Source: Boletus sp. NGJ (lineage: Eukaryota; Basidiomycota; Agaricomycetes; Boletales; Boletaceae). From it: DNA of 64,000 nt. The DNA is taken from NCBI GenBank assembly GCA_019096195.1, contig JAGTXK010000239.1:496001-560000 (forward strand), read 5' to 3'. How positions within the stretch are numbered: the stretch's first letter is position 1; the number at the start of each line of letters is the position of its first letter. Below, in pieces: positions 1-11,624 of the stretch. The notes beneath the pieces were generated by a model. It saw only the letters and a list, made by a program, of their open reading frames with translations, was not told the origin of the DNA and did no database searches. Made by a program: the position numbers and the translations under genes.

Positions 1-295
1 AAGGAAGGCGGGATATGGTGTTTGTTCGCGTGAGTAGCATAATGTGATTCATGAATGGGGAGGTCGTCCGTAGTTATACTCCACCTAGTGGCAGCAGGCA
101 TCGCACACAACGTGCACGACGAACGCACGGGAACGTTGTCCGACATGCGTACGACATACGGACGAGTCAGGCCAGTGCGTGTGGATGCGAGGTGGCCCAA
201 AAAGTAGCCGTTGGCAATGGCAGTGATTATGGGCGCTGATGAAGGTTTAGAATCAGAAAGACCTCAGCTGTGCACCCCCTTCAAGAGTCGACACG
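1..295. other. 5' edge, no gene recognised
   Basis: Sequence upstream of the diphthine synthase start. It holds only short frames with no family resemblance and presumably contains the promoter of the gene at 296. Nothing else can be supported. Confidence 0.5.
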
Positions 296-1411
296 ATGCT
301 CTACGTGATCGGGCTCGGTCTCTGCGACGAAAAGGACATCACCGTCCGTGGCCTGGAGGCAAGTTTAACTACAACGTCTAGATCCATGCTCATCACGCAG
401 AGTACAGGCAGTCCAGTCCTCCGTCCGAGTCTACCTCGAAGCATACACCAGCATCCTCATGGTACAAAAAGAACGCCTGGCAAGCTATTCGTCCAACTCT
501 CTGTCCTCTCTTGCCCTGATCTTTTTTTTTTCTATCGTCGGCGCCAAGGAAGCGTTCTACGGTAAACCCATCCTCCTCGCCGATCGGGACATGGTCGAGG
601 CCGATAGCAACGCCATCCTACACGATGCAGACAAGCAGGACGTCGCCTTTCTCGTCGTCGGTGATCCGTTTGGGTACATCTCCACCCCACCCCTATCCCT
701 TTGATTTGTCTGACAACGCGACTCAAGCGCCACGACCCACATCGACATCGTCCTCCGCGCCCGCGCCAAACACGTCCCCGTCCGCATCATCCACAACGCC
801 TCCATCATGAACGCCGTCGGCGTCTCCGGCCTCCAACTGTACTCTTTCGGCCAGATCGTCTCTCTCGTCTTCTTCACCCCCACATGGAAACCCGACTCGT
901 TTTACGATCGGATCAAAGAGAACAGCGATCTCGGGATGCACACCCTCGTCTTGTTGGACATCAAAGTCAAGGAGCAGAGCGAGGAGAATCTGGCGCGGTT
1001 CGTCCCTCGTCATGTGCTTGTTCTCGCCGTGTTGATGATGACGACGACGACGACGATCATAGGGGGAGAAAGGTATATGAGCCTCCGCGGTACATGTCGA
1101 TCCCCCAGGCCGTCTCGCAGCTCCTCGAGATCGAGTCCCTCCGGGACCAAAAAGTCTTGTCTCCAAACGCCACCCTTGCCATCGCACTCTCCCGAGTCGG
1201 TGGCGACGACAGCGATCAGCGTGTCGTCTGTGGAACCCTGGAAGAACTCTCCCAACAACCTCCCAAGGTCTTTGGAGAGCCTTTGCATAGCCTCGTCATC
1301 GTAGGAAAGCGTCTTCACCATCTCGAGGTCGACTACGCGCAGGAATATGCAGTGAATAAAGAGACGTGGCGGCGGGTCGCTAGTCAGGAGTACGGTTGTA
1401 CGCTGGAGTGA
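296..1411 (+). CDS. DPH5: diphthine methyl ester synthase (Dph5), multi-exon
   Basis: S-adenosylmethionine-dependent methyltransferase of diphthamide synthesis. In this family it methylates the modified histidine intermediate on translation elongation factor 2 in the cytosol. The N-terminus reads [19 protein letters not shown], the tetrapyrrole-methylase-type start of Dph5. It continues over introns with [10 protein letters not shown], then VVGDPFG, then [25 protein letters not shown] and SFGQ, all classic Dph5 blocks. The last exon carries [18 protein letters not shown] and LHHLEVDYA, and the frame ends in a stop at 1409-1411. At least four short introns are needed; one, near 1000-1070, contains a short GAC repeat. 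The gene converges on the AsnRS gene with about 170 bases between stops. Family call is strong; exact intron ends were set by eye. Confidence 0.93.
1034..1058. repeat. GAT/GAC trinucleotide tract in a DPH5 intron
   Basis: Two GAT units followed by a run of GAC units. It lies between the exon ending near residues ENLAR and the exon beginning GRKVYEPP, so it is probably intronic rather than an Asp run in the protein. Confidence 0.7.
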
Positions 1412-1578
1412 AATAATACAGAGGTTTTAAAAATCTAGTTGGCAATTCTGTTGTCTTTTTCTCGCGAGCGCGTTGCAAAGACCAGTCAGACGAATGATAC
1501 GACCTGCATCCAACACGGAAAAATCTGTACATCGTAGTGGCTCTAGAAACGCTTCGATCTCTATGATGTGGGTCACCT

Positions 1579-3792
1579 CTAAAGGTATCTGAAATCCAAC
1601 ATCGGGATGCACTCTGTCCTCTAATGTCGATAAGCTCAAGGAGTCGCACGACCAGGCCACCTCGAGGATATAGTCAGCACAGCGCTGCGTGTCTTTGAAA
1701 TGCATTCCGTACCTTGGGAACAGGGAACATTCCCTGACCGTGTACCTGTTCGCCACCCACGCGAGGATACGCTGACAAGATAAACCCATTAGCAAAGGAC
1801 ATTCAACGCACAATTTTCTCTCACTTCGATACCGAGACCATATCCACCATGCTGGCAGGTACCATACTTGCGCAGATCGGTGTACCAGTAATACGGCGTA
1901 GGATCGATCCCTTCCTTTTCATACGCTGCTAGCATCTCCTGCATGTCCGCTATCCTCATCGATCCACCTAGATCCTCCACCCTCAGTTTTGCATATACCA
2001 CCGCACACAAAGAAAACTCACCGACGATTTCACCTACCCCCGGCATCAACAAATCACAACTCTCCGTACACAACGGTCCCGTCTCCCCTTCCTTCCTCGG
2101 CATCTTTTGCATATAAAACGCCTTGAGTTCCGCAGGGAAACCGTACAAGAAGACCGGGGTGCCAATAATGTCCGTCATCTGCCGCTCAGCAGCCTCGGCG
2201 ATATCATCCCCAATTACGTGTGGGACCATCACAGGTTTGCCTTCGGCGTCCTTGATAGTGTTGCCGTCGGCTTCTTCGGCCTCGTGCTGGATACCGTGCT
2301 CGTTGAGCCATTGGATCGCGTTCGAGTAGGACATGCGTCTGAAAGGTCGGGCAGGCGCCGTGAAGTTGGGGTTAAGGGACTTGATCAACGTGGCAGAGGT
2401 AGCGTCGGCGAGCAGCTTGTCAATGGACTCGCAGATCTATTTGAGGAGAGGTGAGTGATGGGAACCGTGCAAACGGAGAAAGTCGAAACTCGCAATGGCT
2501 TCAATGTGCGTCATCATATCGTCAAAAGTGATGAATGCCAATTCTGCCTCCATGTGTGTATACTCGCTGAGGTGACGACGAGTATGACTGTCGAAATGTT
2601 GTCAGGGTTCCACCTAAATTCGTCCACTTGCAATAAGCTTACCTGTTTTCGGCACGGAAACTTTCTTGAACACAGAATACGTCTCCAAGCGAAGGAAGAC
2701 AGGTCTCGAGGTATAATTGGGAACTCTGAGTGAGATAAGCGGGTTGCCCATAATAGTCGAGTTTGAACAGCGTTGCACCACCCTCGACCTGAGTCTGCAC
2801 GAGGCATGGGGGTGTCACCTCCAAGCAGTGGTGCGCAGCATACGTAGACCGGAATGCAGACAAGAGGGCAGCGCGTAGTCGGAGGACGTTGGAAGCCGTT
2901 TCACCACGCAACACGAGATGGCGCAGGTCGGCGAGAATAGAAGGATCGGATTGCTACAAGGCAGTGTCAGCGGTGAAACGGAGATCGTGCGTCACAGGAC
3001 GGTACCTCGTTGAGTCTGTTGGTGAAGGCTTCATCCGCGCCAGGGGAAGAACCGAGGACCTTCCAGTAATCGACGACAAGTTCATGTCCACCAGGGGCCG
3101 TTTGACCTTCAGGAACAGCCTTGAGTGTGCCAGTCACCTCGACAGACGCTTCGAGTTGTAGCGTGACTGCGTCGTAGGTTTTGTTCTAGGAACAGTCAGT
3201 TCACGTCGCCCCCCGAACAAATCGGGCACGCACGGTTTGACCAGTGAGCACGACTTGCAGGTATCCCGTGCCGTCCCTCAAAACGATAAACATGATTTCC
3301 TGCTGATTGCGAAGACGGTGTATCCATCCAGACACGCGCACCCTCTGATCTCGGAAACGTTCGAGGCTCACGATCTTGGCCTATCACACATACAACGCGA
3401 TCAGTAAACACCACGAAAAAAAATTTGCCCGAATTCGGACCCACCTTGGTCGGCGTCGGAAGCGAGACATCCTCGAGGAGCACCACTTTCCGACTCTCCT
3501 CGAGCCGCTTTTCGCGCCGCTCTTGTCGCTCTTGTGCTTCCTTTGCTTCTGCCTCTGCTTTCAACCGTTTCTTCTCGAGTCCTTGTGCGTCTTTCTTGGC
3601 CTTTTTGGTCGCAGACTGTGTCGGCACATCGTATTCTGCATCGGCACCCTTCCTGATCTGAAATACCGTGTTATCGACCTCAGAGGGAGGGGTAGTGAAG
3701 ATCGCATAGGCGAGGGTCTGATATGGGCGATTAATAGTGCCGTTGCCAGCTGCGTCGACGCCGATCGCTTGGTCGATGTATATCGCGGACAT
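1579..3792 (-). CDS. DED81: cytosolic asparaginyl-tRNA synthetase
   Basis: Class IIb aminoacyl-tRNA synthetase that charges tRNA-Asn with asparagine. The start [19 protein letters not shown] matches the extra N-terminal domain of fungal cytosolic AsnRS and is followed by a Lys/Glu-rich helix. Next comes the OB-fold anticodon domain ([30 protein letters not shown]). The catalytic core shows the motif 2 region FRAENS then [12 protein letters not shown], and the motif 3 segment [14 protein letters not shown]. About eight introns are implied. At the 3' end the frame after SLFPR can be read on to 1427. A GT-AG intron from about 1714 to 1589 instead gives FPRYL and a TAG at 1579-1581, closer to the usual family end; I prefer that. 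The coding sequence is otherwise intact. Confidence 0.93.
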
Positions 3793-3928
3793 TCTGGAAA
3801 GACGTTCTGGTTAGTTCTACTGTCTAAGTTGGAGGCAGAAGGGTTGCACTGTGTTGTCAGATTTACAGTGACTTGACACGTCCCAGATTTGGTATGCATC
3901 GGACGCCAAGATGATAGTCACGAGCAAC

Positions 3929-4177
3929 TTAGATTCGAATATATCGTACAACCAACTCCACCCGGGTAGAATGAGCATCGTTTATCCCAAACCAAAGGTG
4001 AATGGTTGCTTTGTGATCCATTGCACCCCCGACGTGAGGCAGGCATAATAGGCATCGTTCGTAATAGAAAGATGAAGCTTCGCGATTGATGGACTCCTCG
4101 GTAGCCTGGATCATGTCAATGTATTCATCGCTGACAAGTTGCCACCGTGGTCTCCCAGAGTTCATCGAATACCGCAA
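3929..4177 (-). pseudogene. F-box gene 3' fragment (segmental copy of the gene at 7.7-9.8 kb)
   Basis: An open stretch reading RWQLVSDEYIDMIQATEES then RCLLCLPHVGGAM is almost the same as the last exon of the F-box gene at 7724-9815. The DNA match runs on into that gene's 3' flank (around 7510-7610). In the best aligned stretch I count about 8 differences in about 130 bases. Relative to the source, this copy lacks roughly 35 bases and roughly 120 bases of flank, and the match stops abruptly near 4166 inside the exon. There is no F-box or upstream exon, so it cannot make the family protein. It lies between the AsnRS start and the sedolisin 3' end. Confidence 0.8.
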
Positions 4178-4546
4178 TACACGAGCTGGGACAGATTCTC
4201 GTCACATATGGGATGTTCGAGAACAGTCCTCGAGGGCGCCCAAGTTGCACTCCCCCCGCAGTCGTAGTATTGTGTTGTGCTGATGGAATAGGTGGGAAGT
4301 TCTAGAGCTCAGCGCTCATGCTTGAGGTTTTGTCGTTCTCTTGTTCAACGCCAGTGACACAGGAGGCGACTATATATTTCTGCTGACGTTTGCTCGTACT
4401 AATGATATCAAGAGTGGGCGCCATGCGTCGATTGCGTGTGTGACTTTGTGCTGATGATCAGACTGAAAGAGTTTCAAGCTTTCCATGGAAAAGTGTATAA
4501 CATAATAAATATGCAGTAAGACGTTCTGCATTGACGCTCTCACCCC
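4167..4546. other. intergenic, no gene seen
   Basis: Between the duplicated F-box fragment and the stop codon of the peptidase gene. It should contain the 3' untranslated region and polyadenylation signals of that gene. No coding similarity was seen on either strand. Confidence 0.5.
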
Positions 4547-6939
4547 TCAGGGAAGCGCGAGCCAGGCAGCGAGCAACTTGGGGAAGTTGGGTGTTCCTAA
4601 ACCAGTCACAGGGTCCCAGCCGGTCGTGGCATTGAACCCGCTGGTTCCGCACCCTGGATTGCTCCCATTAGTGATATCGTTGAAAGCGCCAGCGAACGCA
4701 GAGGAATAAATCTACGAGGAAAGTCTCGTCACGATGTTGCAGTGTTCACTAGTACACCATTTCACTCACCGTCGGGTTGATGAATCCAATAGTCGATTTG
4801 CCGGCTGCGATACGAGCATCATTGATCATCGTAAAGATCGCGCCACTGACTGGAGAAGAGCAGGACGTTCCGGAAACGTTATATAATTGGCCGTGGACCT
4901 AAGTCACGCAGGGAGAATGTCAGCTATCACCCAGATTGAATAGCAATAGCCGACATACAGCAACAACGTAGTTCGCTCCGTTGGCGGAAATGTCAGGGAA
5001 GGCACGAGACTGTTCATTTGTCAGCCTTTTCAACTTGTAGTAAATCAAGAGTATACCATTCCAGTGGAGTTCCAGATGTTGGCCGGGTAATTGGGGTGGT
5101 GGTTTTTCAGGTAGTAATCGACAGCCGACATCTGGTAGTCGGGCATAGAAAAGTAGTTGCTGAATCCACCACCAGAGTAGATGACCTCCTCGCAGGCCGT
5201 CTCGGGCTCGTAGACTGTTGAGTTGGGCGGGACCATAGTAGCACCGACGGAAGTGATGTAGGGGCAAGTTCCAGGGAAAGTTGGGTTGAATATACTCCCA
5301 TTGGCAGTTTGAGTTCCTACCAACCAAACGCAATACTGAGAACACAATCGCGAAGGGGAGAGAGGCATACTTACCGTTAGGGTTCAAGCAAAGACCTCCG
5401 CTACCGGCAACACCGTAGTCACCAGAGCTGTATAGGATGGTGACACCCATGAGACCAAGTTTGGCATACTCAGCACACTGGCGTGCGGTATAGAATGGCG
5501 TGAGGTCAGCTTCGTTGTACGCGTACGAGGTCGAGATAACATTTGCGGGTTTAACGGTTCCGCATGCCTCGGGACCTTGGTGGGGGGTACATGAAACTGG
5601 GGAAGTAAATTTAGATACACAGACTGACCTTCATATCCACCGCCATACGGATCAGGGTAAATGGCGTCTTGGGTCGGGTCGTCACCACCTTCGAAGGTGC
5701 AGTAAGAGCCATCGATAGCATCGAGGAAGTTGTTAAACGAGGCACCTGAGAAAACGACATCAGTTTCAACGTAATGTATATCTTAGTGACTAACTCTCCA
5801 CCATATCACCGACTTGGTACAGAGTCACCATCTGCGATGGCCCAACGAGACCCATACCATATTGAAGGTCAAGGTCGGATTCACCGTAGTAGCTTACATT
5901 CTGATACTCGGTCTGTGCGTAGCCTGAGCGGGAAGTGAGACCAACATACAATTCTGTGCAGTGTACACCTTTACCTCCGTCAATCGAAACCATCTTCGGT
6001 GACTTTCCGTAGAGACAAGGGGAGTAATTCCCGAAGAAGTTGTCCAGATCACTCTGAAGGTAAGATTCTGGGGTGTACTCCACTGCAATTCATACAAATT
6101 TCAGCTAGAGGCAGCGTTAGAATAATTACTCGCTTACCAATTCCGAAGCTGTTCGACCTAGTCGCATGCGGAGGAGTGTCGGAGAGTCCATAGAGCGCAC
6201 GCAAGCAGTCCAGTGTAATGTACTGGTCGCAATTCTCACCGTTGGTCGGCGGTGGACCTTGGATCACTCTCAGGGAATTTTCTTGAATTCCCGTACTTGG
6301 GTTACGGACGGAACGAGCAGGGTCGGTACCACCACGACGTGTCAACTTGGCATCGAAGTGTACGCTCGGCGTAACAAAGTCCACGTGAGGGACAATGTGT
6401 GCAGGGAGGTGGTATGCATCACAAGCTATGTGTTCGATCAGCACTGTTTGAAAGACGATCTATGAAATCGACCAACCAACGTGCTCCTTTCCTGAGGTGT
6501 GACCGTAGAGGTTGTACTCTGTCTGGAGGAGACGCTCTGCCTCCTCGACAGTGGACGTCACTTCGATCCAACCCTTGTTGGGCGTCAGCCGGATGCGGTT
6601 GCTCTCGACGCCGCTACCCAAGAGCCATGATCGAACTGCATCGATCGTCTCGTCGCTGGGTGCGAACATCTCGAGGACATCACCCGCAGACCAGTGTTTC
6701 CCGTATTTCTCGGACTCGGGGTGCGACACCTCCATGAGGTACTTTCCGATGTCATCAATGTTCTTCTGGATCAGGGCAAAGCGCAGAGGAATGGGTGTGT
6801 TTGGGTCATGTCTGCGCTTCAACAACCAGGCCGGAGGGACGTGGGTGCGCTTCTCATGGAGGGCGTAAGGAGAGAGAGATGGTTCCGCAGTGACGAGGAG
6901 ACCAAGACCAAGGACGACGAACGAAAAGAGGGCCCTCAT
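4547..6939 (-). CDS. secreted sedolisin-family tripeptidyl peptidase (S53)
   Basis: Acid serine-carboxyl peptidase expected to cut tripeptides from protein N-termini outside the cell. The start [20 protein letters not shown] is a clear signal peptide. A pro-kumamolisin-type propeptide follows (residues about 30-200, with [12 protein letters not shown]). The catalytic Glu and Asp sit in [11 protein letters not shown], the oxyanion Asp in SSGDYGVAG, and the nucleophile Ser in [11 protein letters not shown]. The calcium-site region reads [11 protein letters not shown] and [18 protein letters not shown], with the stop at 4547-4549. About ten short introns split the gene. All catalytic residues are present, so it should be active. 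A TTATAA element about 50 bases upstream is a plausible TATA box. Confidence 0.93.
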
Positions 6940-6990
6940 AAGTGGGTAACGGCAGGTAACTCGATGGGGTTCTGCAACCTCGGAGGGGAC

Positions 6991-6996
6991 TTATAA
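6991..6996 (-). promoter_or_regulatory. putative TATA box of the sedolisin gene
   Basis: TTATAA about 52 bases upstream of the peptidase start codon, a usual position in fungi. Motif and spacing only. Confidence 0.4.
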
Positions 6997-7723
6997 GAGC
7001 AATGGTGGGACGCGGTTGCTCTGTGCTTCATCTCAAGGCTTATTTATGGGGTAGAACAAGACGTGGAGGTTATTATGAATTTGACCGGTGCCTTGTCACA
7101 CTCCGTCTTACCTGAAGAATATGAATATGCCTGCATACCGATTACATAGCAGGAGATCACTGGCGACACAGGCAGAGTTGCCAGTACTGCTCACGAGTGT
7201 CAAGTGATGCTTTGGCGGCGTTTCACCTAGATGAACGGTTAGTTATCCGCAGGCACGAAAGTCTATCACACTACTCACCGTTTCAGTACTCAGATCGATG
7301 ACCTACTGTACAGGCGCGACCGGTCTCAGCAGAGTGCCTTTTCTCAGAAACGAGCAGCGTCCAACTTCCATATGATCGTGTCATGTGACCAATACCGGAG
7401 CGCCAAGTACTTCTCTCGCCTGCGCTCAAACTGCCAGGGAGTTTGCTACACGTATGAATATCTGAAACTGCCTGCAAGATGACAGCTTTCATCGGCAGCT
7501 CCCGAGCTATGAGCAATTTAGATTCGAATATATCGTACAACCAACTCCAGCCCTTGTCGACGAGAGCCGGAATGTTACCTCCCCCCCGGGTAGAATGAGC
7601 ATCATTTATCCCGAGGCGTACATAATGTACACCTCGTTTGATGTCAGCTTCCTTCACTTTATGACTACACATGTGTTTGCTGTAATGAGTACCCTCGACG
7701 TACGAGACTAGCGATGCAAATGC
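6997..7723. other. intergenic with duplicated 3' flank of the F-box gene
   Basis: The part around 7510-7615 lies downstream of the F-box stop codon and is repeated at 3930-3980 next to the fragment there. This shows that the duplicated block included non-coding flank. No gene is supported in the rest; a 129-codon frame at 7283-7672 (-) has no recognisable similarity. Confidence 0.5.
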
Positions 7724-9815
7724 TCACCAGGACCAAAGGTGAAGTATGGTTGCTTTGTGATTCATTGCACCCCCGACGTGAGGCAGGCATAACAGGCATC
7801 GCTCATAATAGAAAGATGATACTTCGCGGTTGATGGACTCCTCGACAGCCTGGATCATGTCAATGTATTCATCGCTGACAAGTTGCCACCGTGGTGGCTC
7901 TGAGAGAGGCTCTAACAGAGGTTTTCGGTGGTTGGAACGGGCATGCAACATCTATCGTTCAACATTCAACGCCCAGCCTTGTGAATTCTTCTCGGAAAAG
8001 GAAAAGACATACCGCATCCCTCCAATTCATGACAATGGCGTTTGGTGTCTTGCAAGCCAGACACCTCAGTCGAGCATTCCGGCGGTCCATGTCGTCCAGG
8101 GTGGCCACATTTGGATCCAGTTTGCATGCATGGACGATATAGGGGGCTTCCATTAAGAAAAGGATACCAAATCGGTCCTTGAGAGACCCAGTGCGCTTCA
8201 AGGCGATTTCGTTGTATCTGGGGTAGGAGTAAGAAAGCATGGCAGTCGAAAATATCTCTGGATGGGTAATAATGCCGGTGCCATCCACGTAGAACAAAGC
8301 ACAAGCCAGGCGTAGTTTGTGAGCGTCTGGAACACTTCTGCATGGGTTGTACTGCTTCGTGCCACGACCAGACTACCGGAAGCATCATCTAACGATAAAC
8401 GAGGAATCTTCACCAACTCAGCGAGTTCAGCGTCGAGCTGCTTCCTCCACTCATCAACTAACACAGGTAGCTGCGCAAATGCGTGTGCGAATGGCTTTTC
8501 ATTCATTTGAGTTCCCTCAGGAGCCTCGATGATGTCTCGAAAAGGAGGGAAACAGGCGAGGTCAGCCACATGTGGAAGGAGATCAAAGGTTGGTATGTCT
8601 GGTGATCGTTGCCTCACGTAAATCTCGTATTCGGACACCAACCTGTATCTGCGCAGTTGGTAAACAAACGCATCTAACCGGTCCCGCCGGTAGCCGTTCA
8701 TTGTTTTGAGCCACTTTGGCATTATCCGGGCCCATTCTGTCGCATCAACAATCAAATTCGAGCCAAGGGCTATCTCATTTGGTGAAAGCTGACCTCGGTC
8801 TGTGAGCAGCTTGGGTGACCTTTTGTAGGGTTCTTGGAACCAATCGTGACCAAAAAAATTAATCTCGCGTTCATACCCAAGCTGCTTGAGACGCTCCATA
8901 ATGCTGTGCCGGCTGAATATCAAAATTGTGACTATAAAGAAAACGGGCTGACCTTCTGTCTCGCTCCCATCGAAGCGCTTTCTGCTCACTTCTGCGTTCT
9001 GACACCACCCCCCTCCGCCATTTTACACAGTCTCGTGCGTGCTGTTAAAAATCGTATCAGAAAGACTGGTCAAAGAGAGAGATTACAGCCGACCTGATGC
9101 ACAGCCGAATACTGCTTGTGCTTGTCCCTTAGAAATTGCTCCTTGTTGGAGGAGCGCTCATACTCCTGCACCACCGAGCTCTATCAAACATGATCTCAAA
9201 GTGGGATCCCTAAAACAGCAGTGTCACGGACTTTTTTCTATTAGCGTAGGTTCCCCAGTGTGGAGGATTACGTTGCGCATGATCTGAGGGTGAGGGCAGT
9301 AGAAAATCTCACAAAGCCTGTGGTGTAATATCTAGGGAATCTTACCGTTCGTTTCTGCAATCTGGACAATACCTCCGGCGTATCTGAGCATGTTTCAAAA
9401 CAGAGTCTGTACGTACCTGACAACGGGTGTAAAACACGAGGTTCGCGTACGCCGGTTCGCTCAAGTCGGCTGGGCAACCAGGCTGGGCTTTAACTTGGGG
9501 GCGGGCGGCCCTCCAGACGAATGCTGACGATTTAGACATCAAGAGCCCTCGGAGAGACTTGCACGTGCGTGCAAGACTCAAGAGGTCCAGAGGTTGCGAA
9601 GACGCGCAAATCTATTATCGCCACCGTGACGCCTTCAGCAAGAGTAAACAAATGGGAAGGAAACCCACGTACGAGGTACAGCACGTCGGCATGCAATTGG
9701 AATACGTCTCCAGGCTTTCCTCGACGCGACTTCGTCGGTGCCTGTACACTTTCTCGTCGACGTCTCTTGGCTGGTGGTAGGGCGCCATTATCCGGAGCAG
9801 ATTTCGTCTGTGCCA
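7724..9815 (-). CDS. F-box protein, lineage-specific family
   Basis: Probable SCF (Cullin-1) ubiquitin-ligase substrate adaptor. The start MAQTKSAPDNG leads into a Lys/Arg-rich stretch (PPAKRRRRES, a possible nuclear signal). The F-box follows, split by an intron: VFQLHADVLYL then PLDLLSLARTCKSLRGLLM and AFVWRAA. Further exons give YANLVFYTRC, RRRYCPDCRNER, KEQFLRDKHKQYSAVHQ, HARDCVKWRR and a long C-terminal exon (LSPNEIALGSNLIVDATEW, FDLLPHVADLACFPPFRDI, APYIVHACKLDP). It ends with RCLLCLPHVGGAM and HLWSW. The paralogue at 31857-34183 matches exon by exon. The frame looks intact. The C-terminal domain is unnamed to me and probably binds the substrate (inference). Confidence 0.8.
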
Positions 9816-9861
9816 TTGACCGAGTTCGTGAAAACTTTTTGCGGTGTTGATCTGGTCGCGT

Positions 9862-9871
9862 CTCTTTTATA
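9862..9871 (-). promoter_or_regulatory. putative TATA box of the F-box gene
   Basis: TATAAAAGAG on the minus strand, about 47 bases upstream of the F-box start codon at 9815. Good match to a fungal TATA element in motif and spacing. Confidence 0.5.
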
Positions 9872-9979
9872 CCGGCTGTGCTACTCAAACTTAAAGTTGT
9901 CCCGACCAATCGCCACCCCATGACGCGTGACGATAGTGAGCTGCCACAATCAACGCAGTGCGTATGGGAGATTGTCAAA

Positions 9980-11560
9980 CCTCCCTAACACACGGTCTGT
10001 ATTGATTGTGGTTACTAACACGGTTTTAGCACCCCCGGGTGGCGCACGAGATGCGGGAGGGTGGTCGTCACAGCATTGGCAGCAGAGCCAATGCCACCCC
10101 CATCCCAAAGGCACTCCCGTGAATATCGTGTTGGCCTCGCAGACCGCCAACCGGATCAGTACGGAAACGAAGAGGTCGCCCATGGAGTACGAGCGTCGTC
10201 AAATCGCGCCCGAAAATCAATCACGAAGGACCGCGCGTCGTTGCTGCACCTCCACAACGTCAACCAAACGTTGCCAAGATATCCCGTCAATATGAAGTTC
10301 TGCACGTCAAGTGATTTGAGCATGCATGAACAGAGTCTGACTCGGAGGGTGAGCTTGCGTCGCGGTGGTGGTTTCTAGGAGATGGAACAGGTCTAGCTAA
10401 GGCGTAACGCGCGAAACGTCAAATGTTTCAACCCGGAAAAGCGACCAATGTGAGAGTTTGAGGGTGAGGTGCGAGGGATGGGTGACTCGTTTACATTGAC
10501 ATAGCCTCACTACACAGGGAAAGGCTCACCACGTCAGGACTAGCAGCCGTACGGTCCTCAGGGTAGAGCAATGGAGACACAATTACGACAGGGAGTTGAG
10601 GGTCAACAATGCACTCCCGCCAGTCAAATCCTTGAGAGACTGCCTCTGCTTCGTGGCCAGGAAGAGGACAAATGGCCACGGAATCCCCAAGCGGCCGTAT
10701 ACGGAAAAATGAATTGAGCGTGAACGGCTCCACATGCGGGAGGAGTGATTGTGTCTGGTCTGGTCCGAACGGTAAGGTGTTTCAGGGCGAAGAGGTGGCA
10801 CACGATAATTACCAGGTATTCCGTGTCGAGGGTGATGGGGTTCGGCTGGGATCCCGTAATGGCAGGAATACACTGTGTATGCCTTCTAGTTTAAGCTCGG
10901 GAAGCAGCGGGAGCTTCAAGAAGACCGATACCAGCATGGTGGGAGGAACCACAGTAGATCTCTGTCAATGTGACGGTGAGCACAAACGTCCCCGACATGT
11001 GCCCGAAGGAGCGTACCCAACTTGAAACCCTGGTGTGTCAAGGTAGAACTGAGCTCGACAGCGCCTGTTTCTGTGACATACAGAGCTAAATCCTGTTATT
11101 GAAGTGACGCGGTACAAGGATGGAAGAGAACGTACAAAGGGAATTGAGGTTGGATGACACAGAGAAGAGACGGCAGGACCGATGTCCACCTTTGTTTCGG
11201 TTACATGACAGTCGATAGTCTATTGACTCTGTTCTGAAGTGTCCCAGAGTGTAGTCTGCATCAGGTTTTCCCTGTAGTGCTGTACAAGTTATTTTCCAAA
11301 CCAAATGTTTGGTTTGTTGCAGGAGGAGAGCAACAGTATATTGCCACTTGATGCCGCCCGACTGCGGAAGCTGCCAAGTAAACCCTGTTGACTTCAGGCG
11401 TTGACTCAACTACATCTTGCGATGGATTAACAAGTGTGGCCAGTCAAGCACCTCGACTACGCCGCAGCACGTCCATGGTTAAGCCGTACTGCGGTATCAG
11501 GTCCGCTGTCTTCTGACCATGTATTCAATCTGATTCCGGGAATCTACTGCGGCCCCCCCC
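9980..11560. other. unassigned region, possible decayed minus-strand gene
   Basis: Short overlapping frames occur on both strands. On the minus strand some segments read like coding sequence (for example NPITLDTEYLVIIVCHLF near 10800 and FTLNSFFRIRPLGDSVAIC near 10710), but I could not join them into one frame with credible introns or match a family. It may be a decayed gene or one too diverged to recognise. No repeats or transposon features were seen. Confidence 0.25.
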
Positions 11561-11568
11561 CATCAGCT

Positions 11569-11574
11569 TATATA
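11569..11574 (+). promoter_or_regulatory. putative TATA box
   Basis: TATATA about 50 bases upstream of the start codon at 11625, preceded by a C-rich run. Motif and spacing only. Confidence 0.4.
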
Positions 11575-11624
11575 TTGGGCGTCGTCCCTGAGACCTGATC
11601 GTCCGCACCCACCACCTCCTCCCC

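Noticed and set aside
9980-11400. Leucine-rich-repeat F-box gene on the minus strand
   Set aside because: A few segments look coding but no F-box, no regular Leu spacing and no joinable exons; kept only as an unassigned region.
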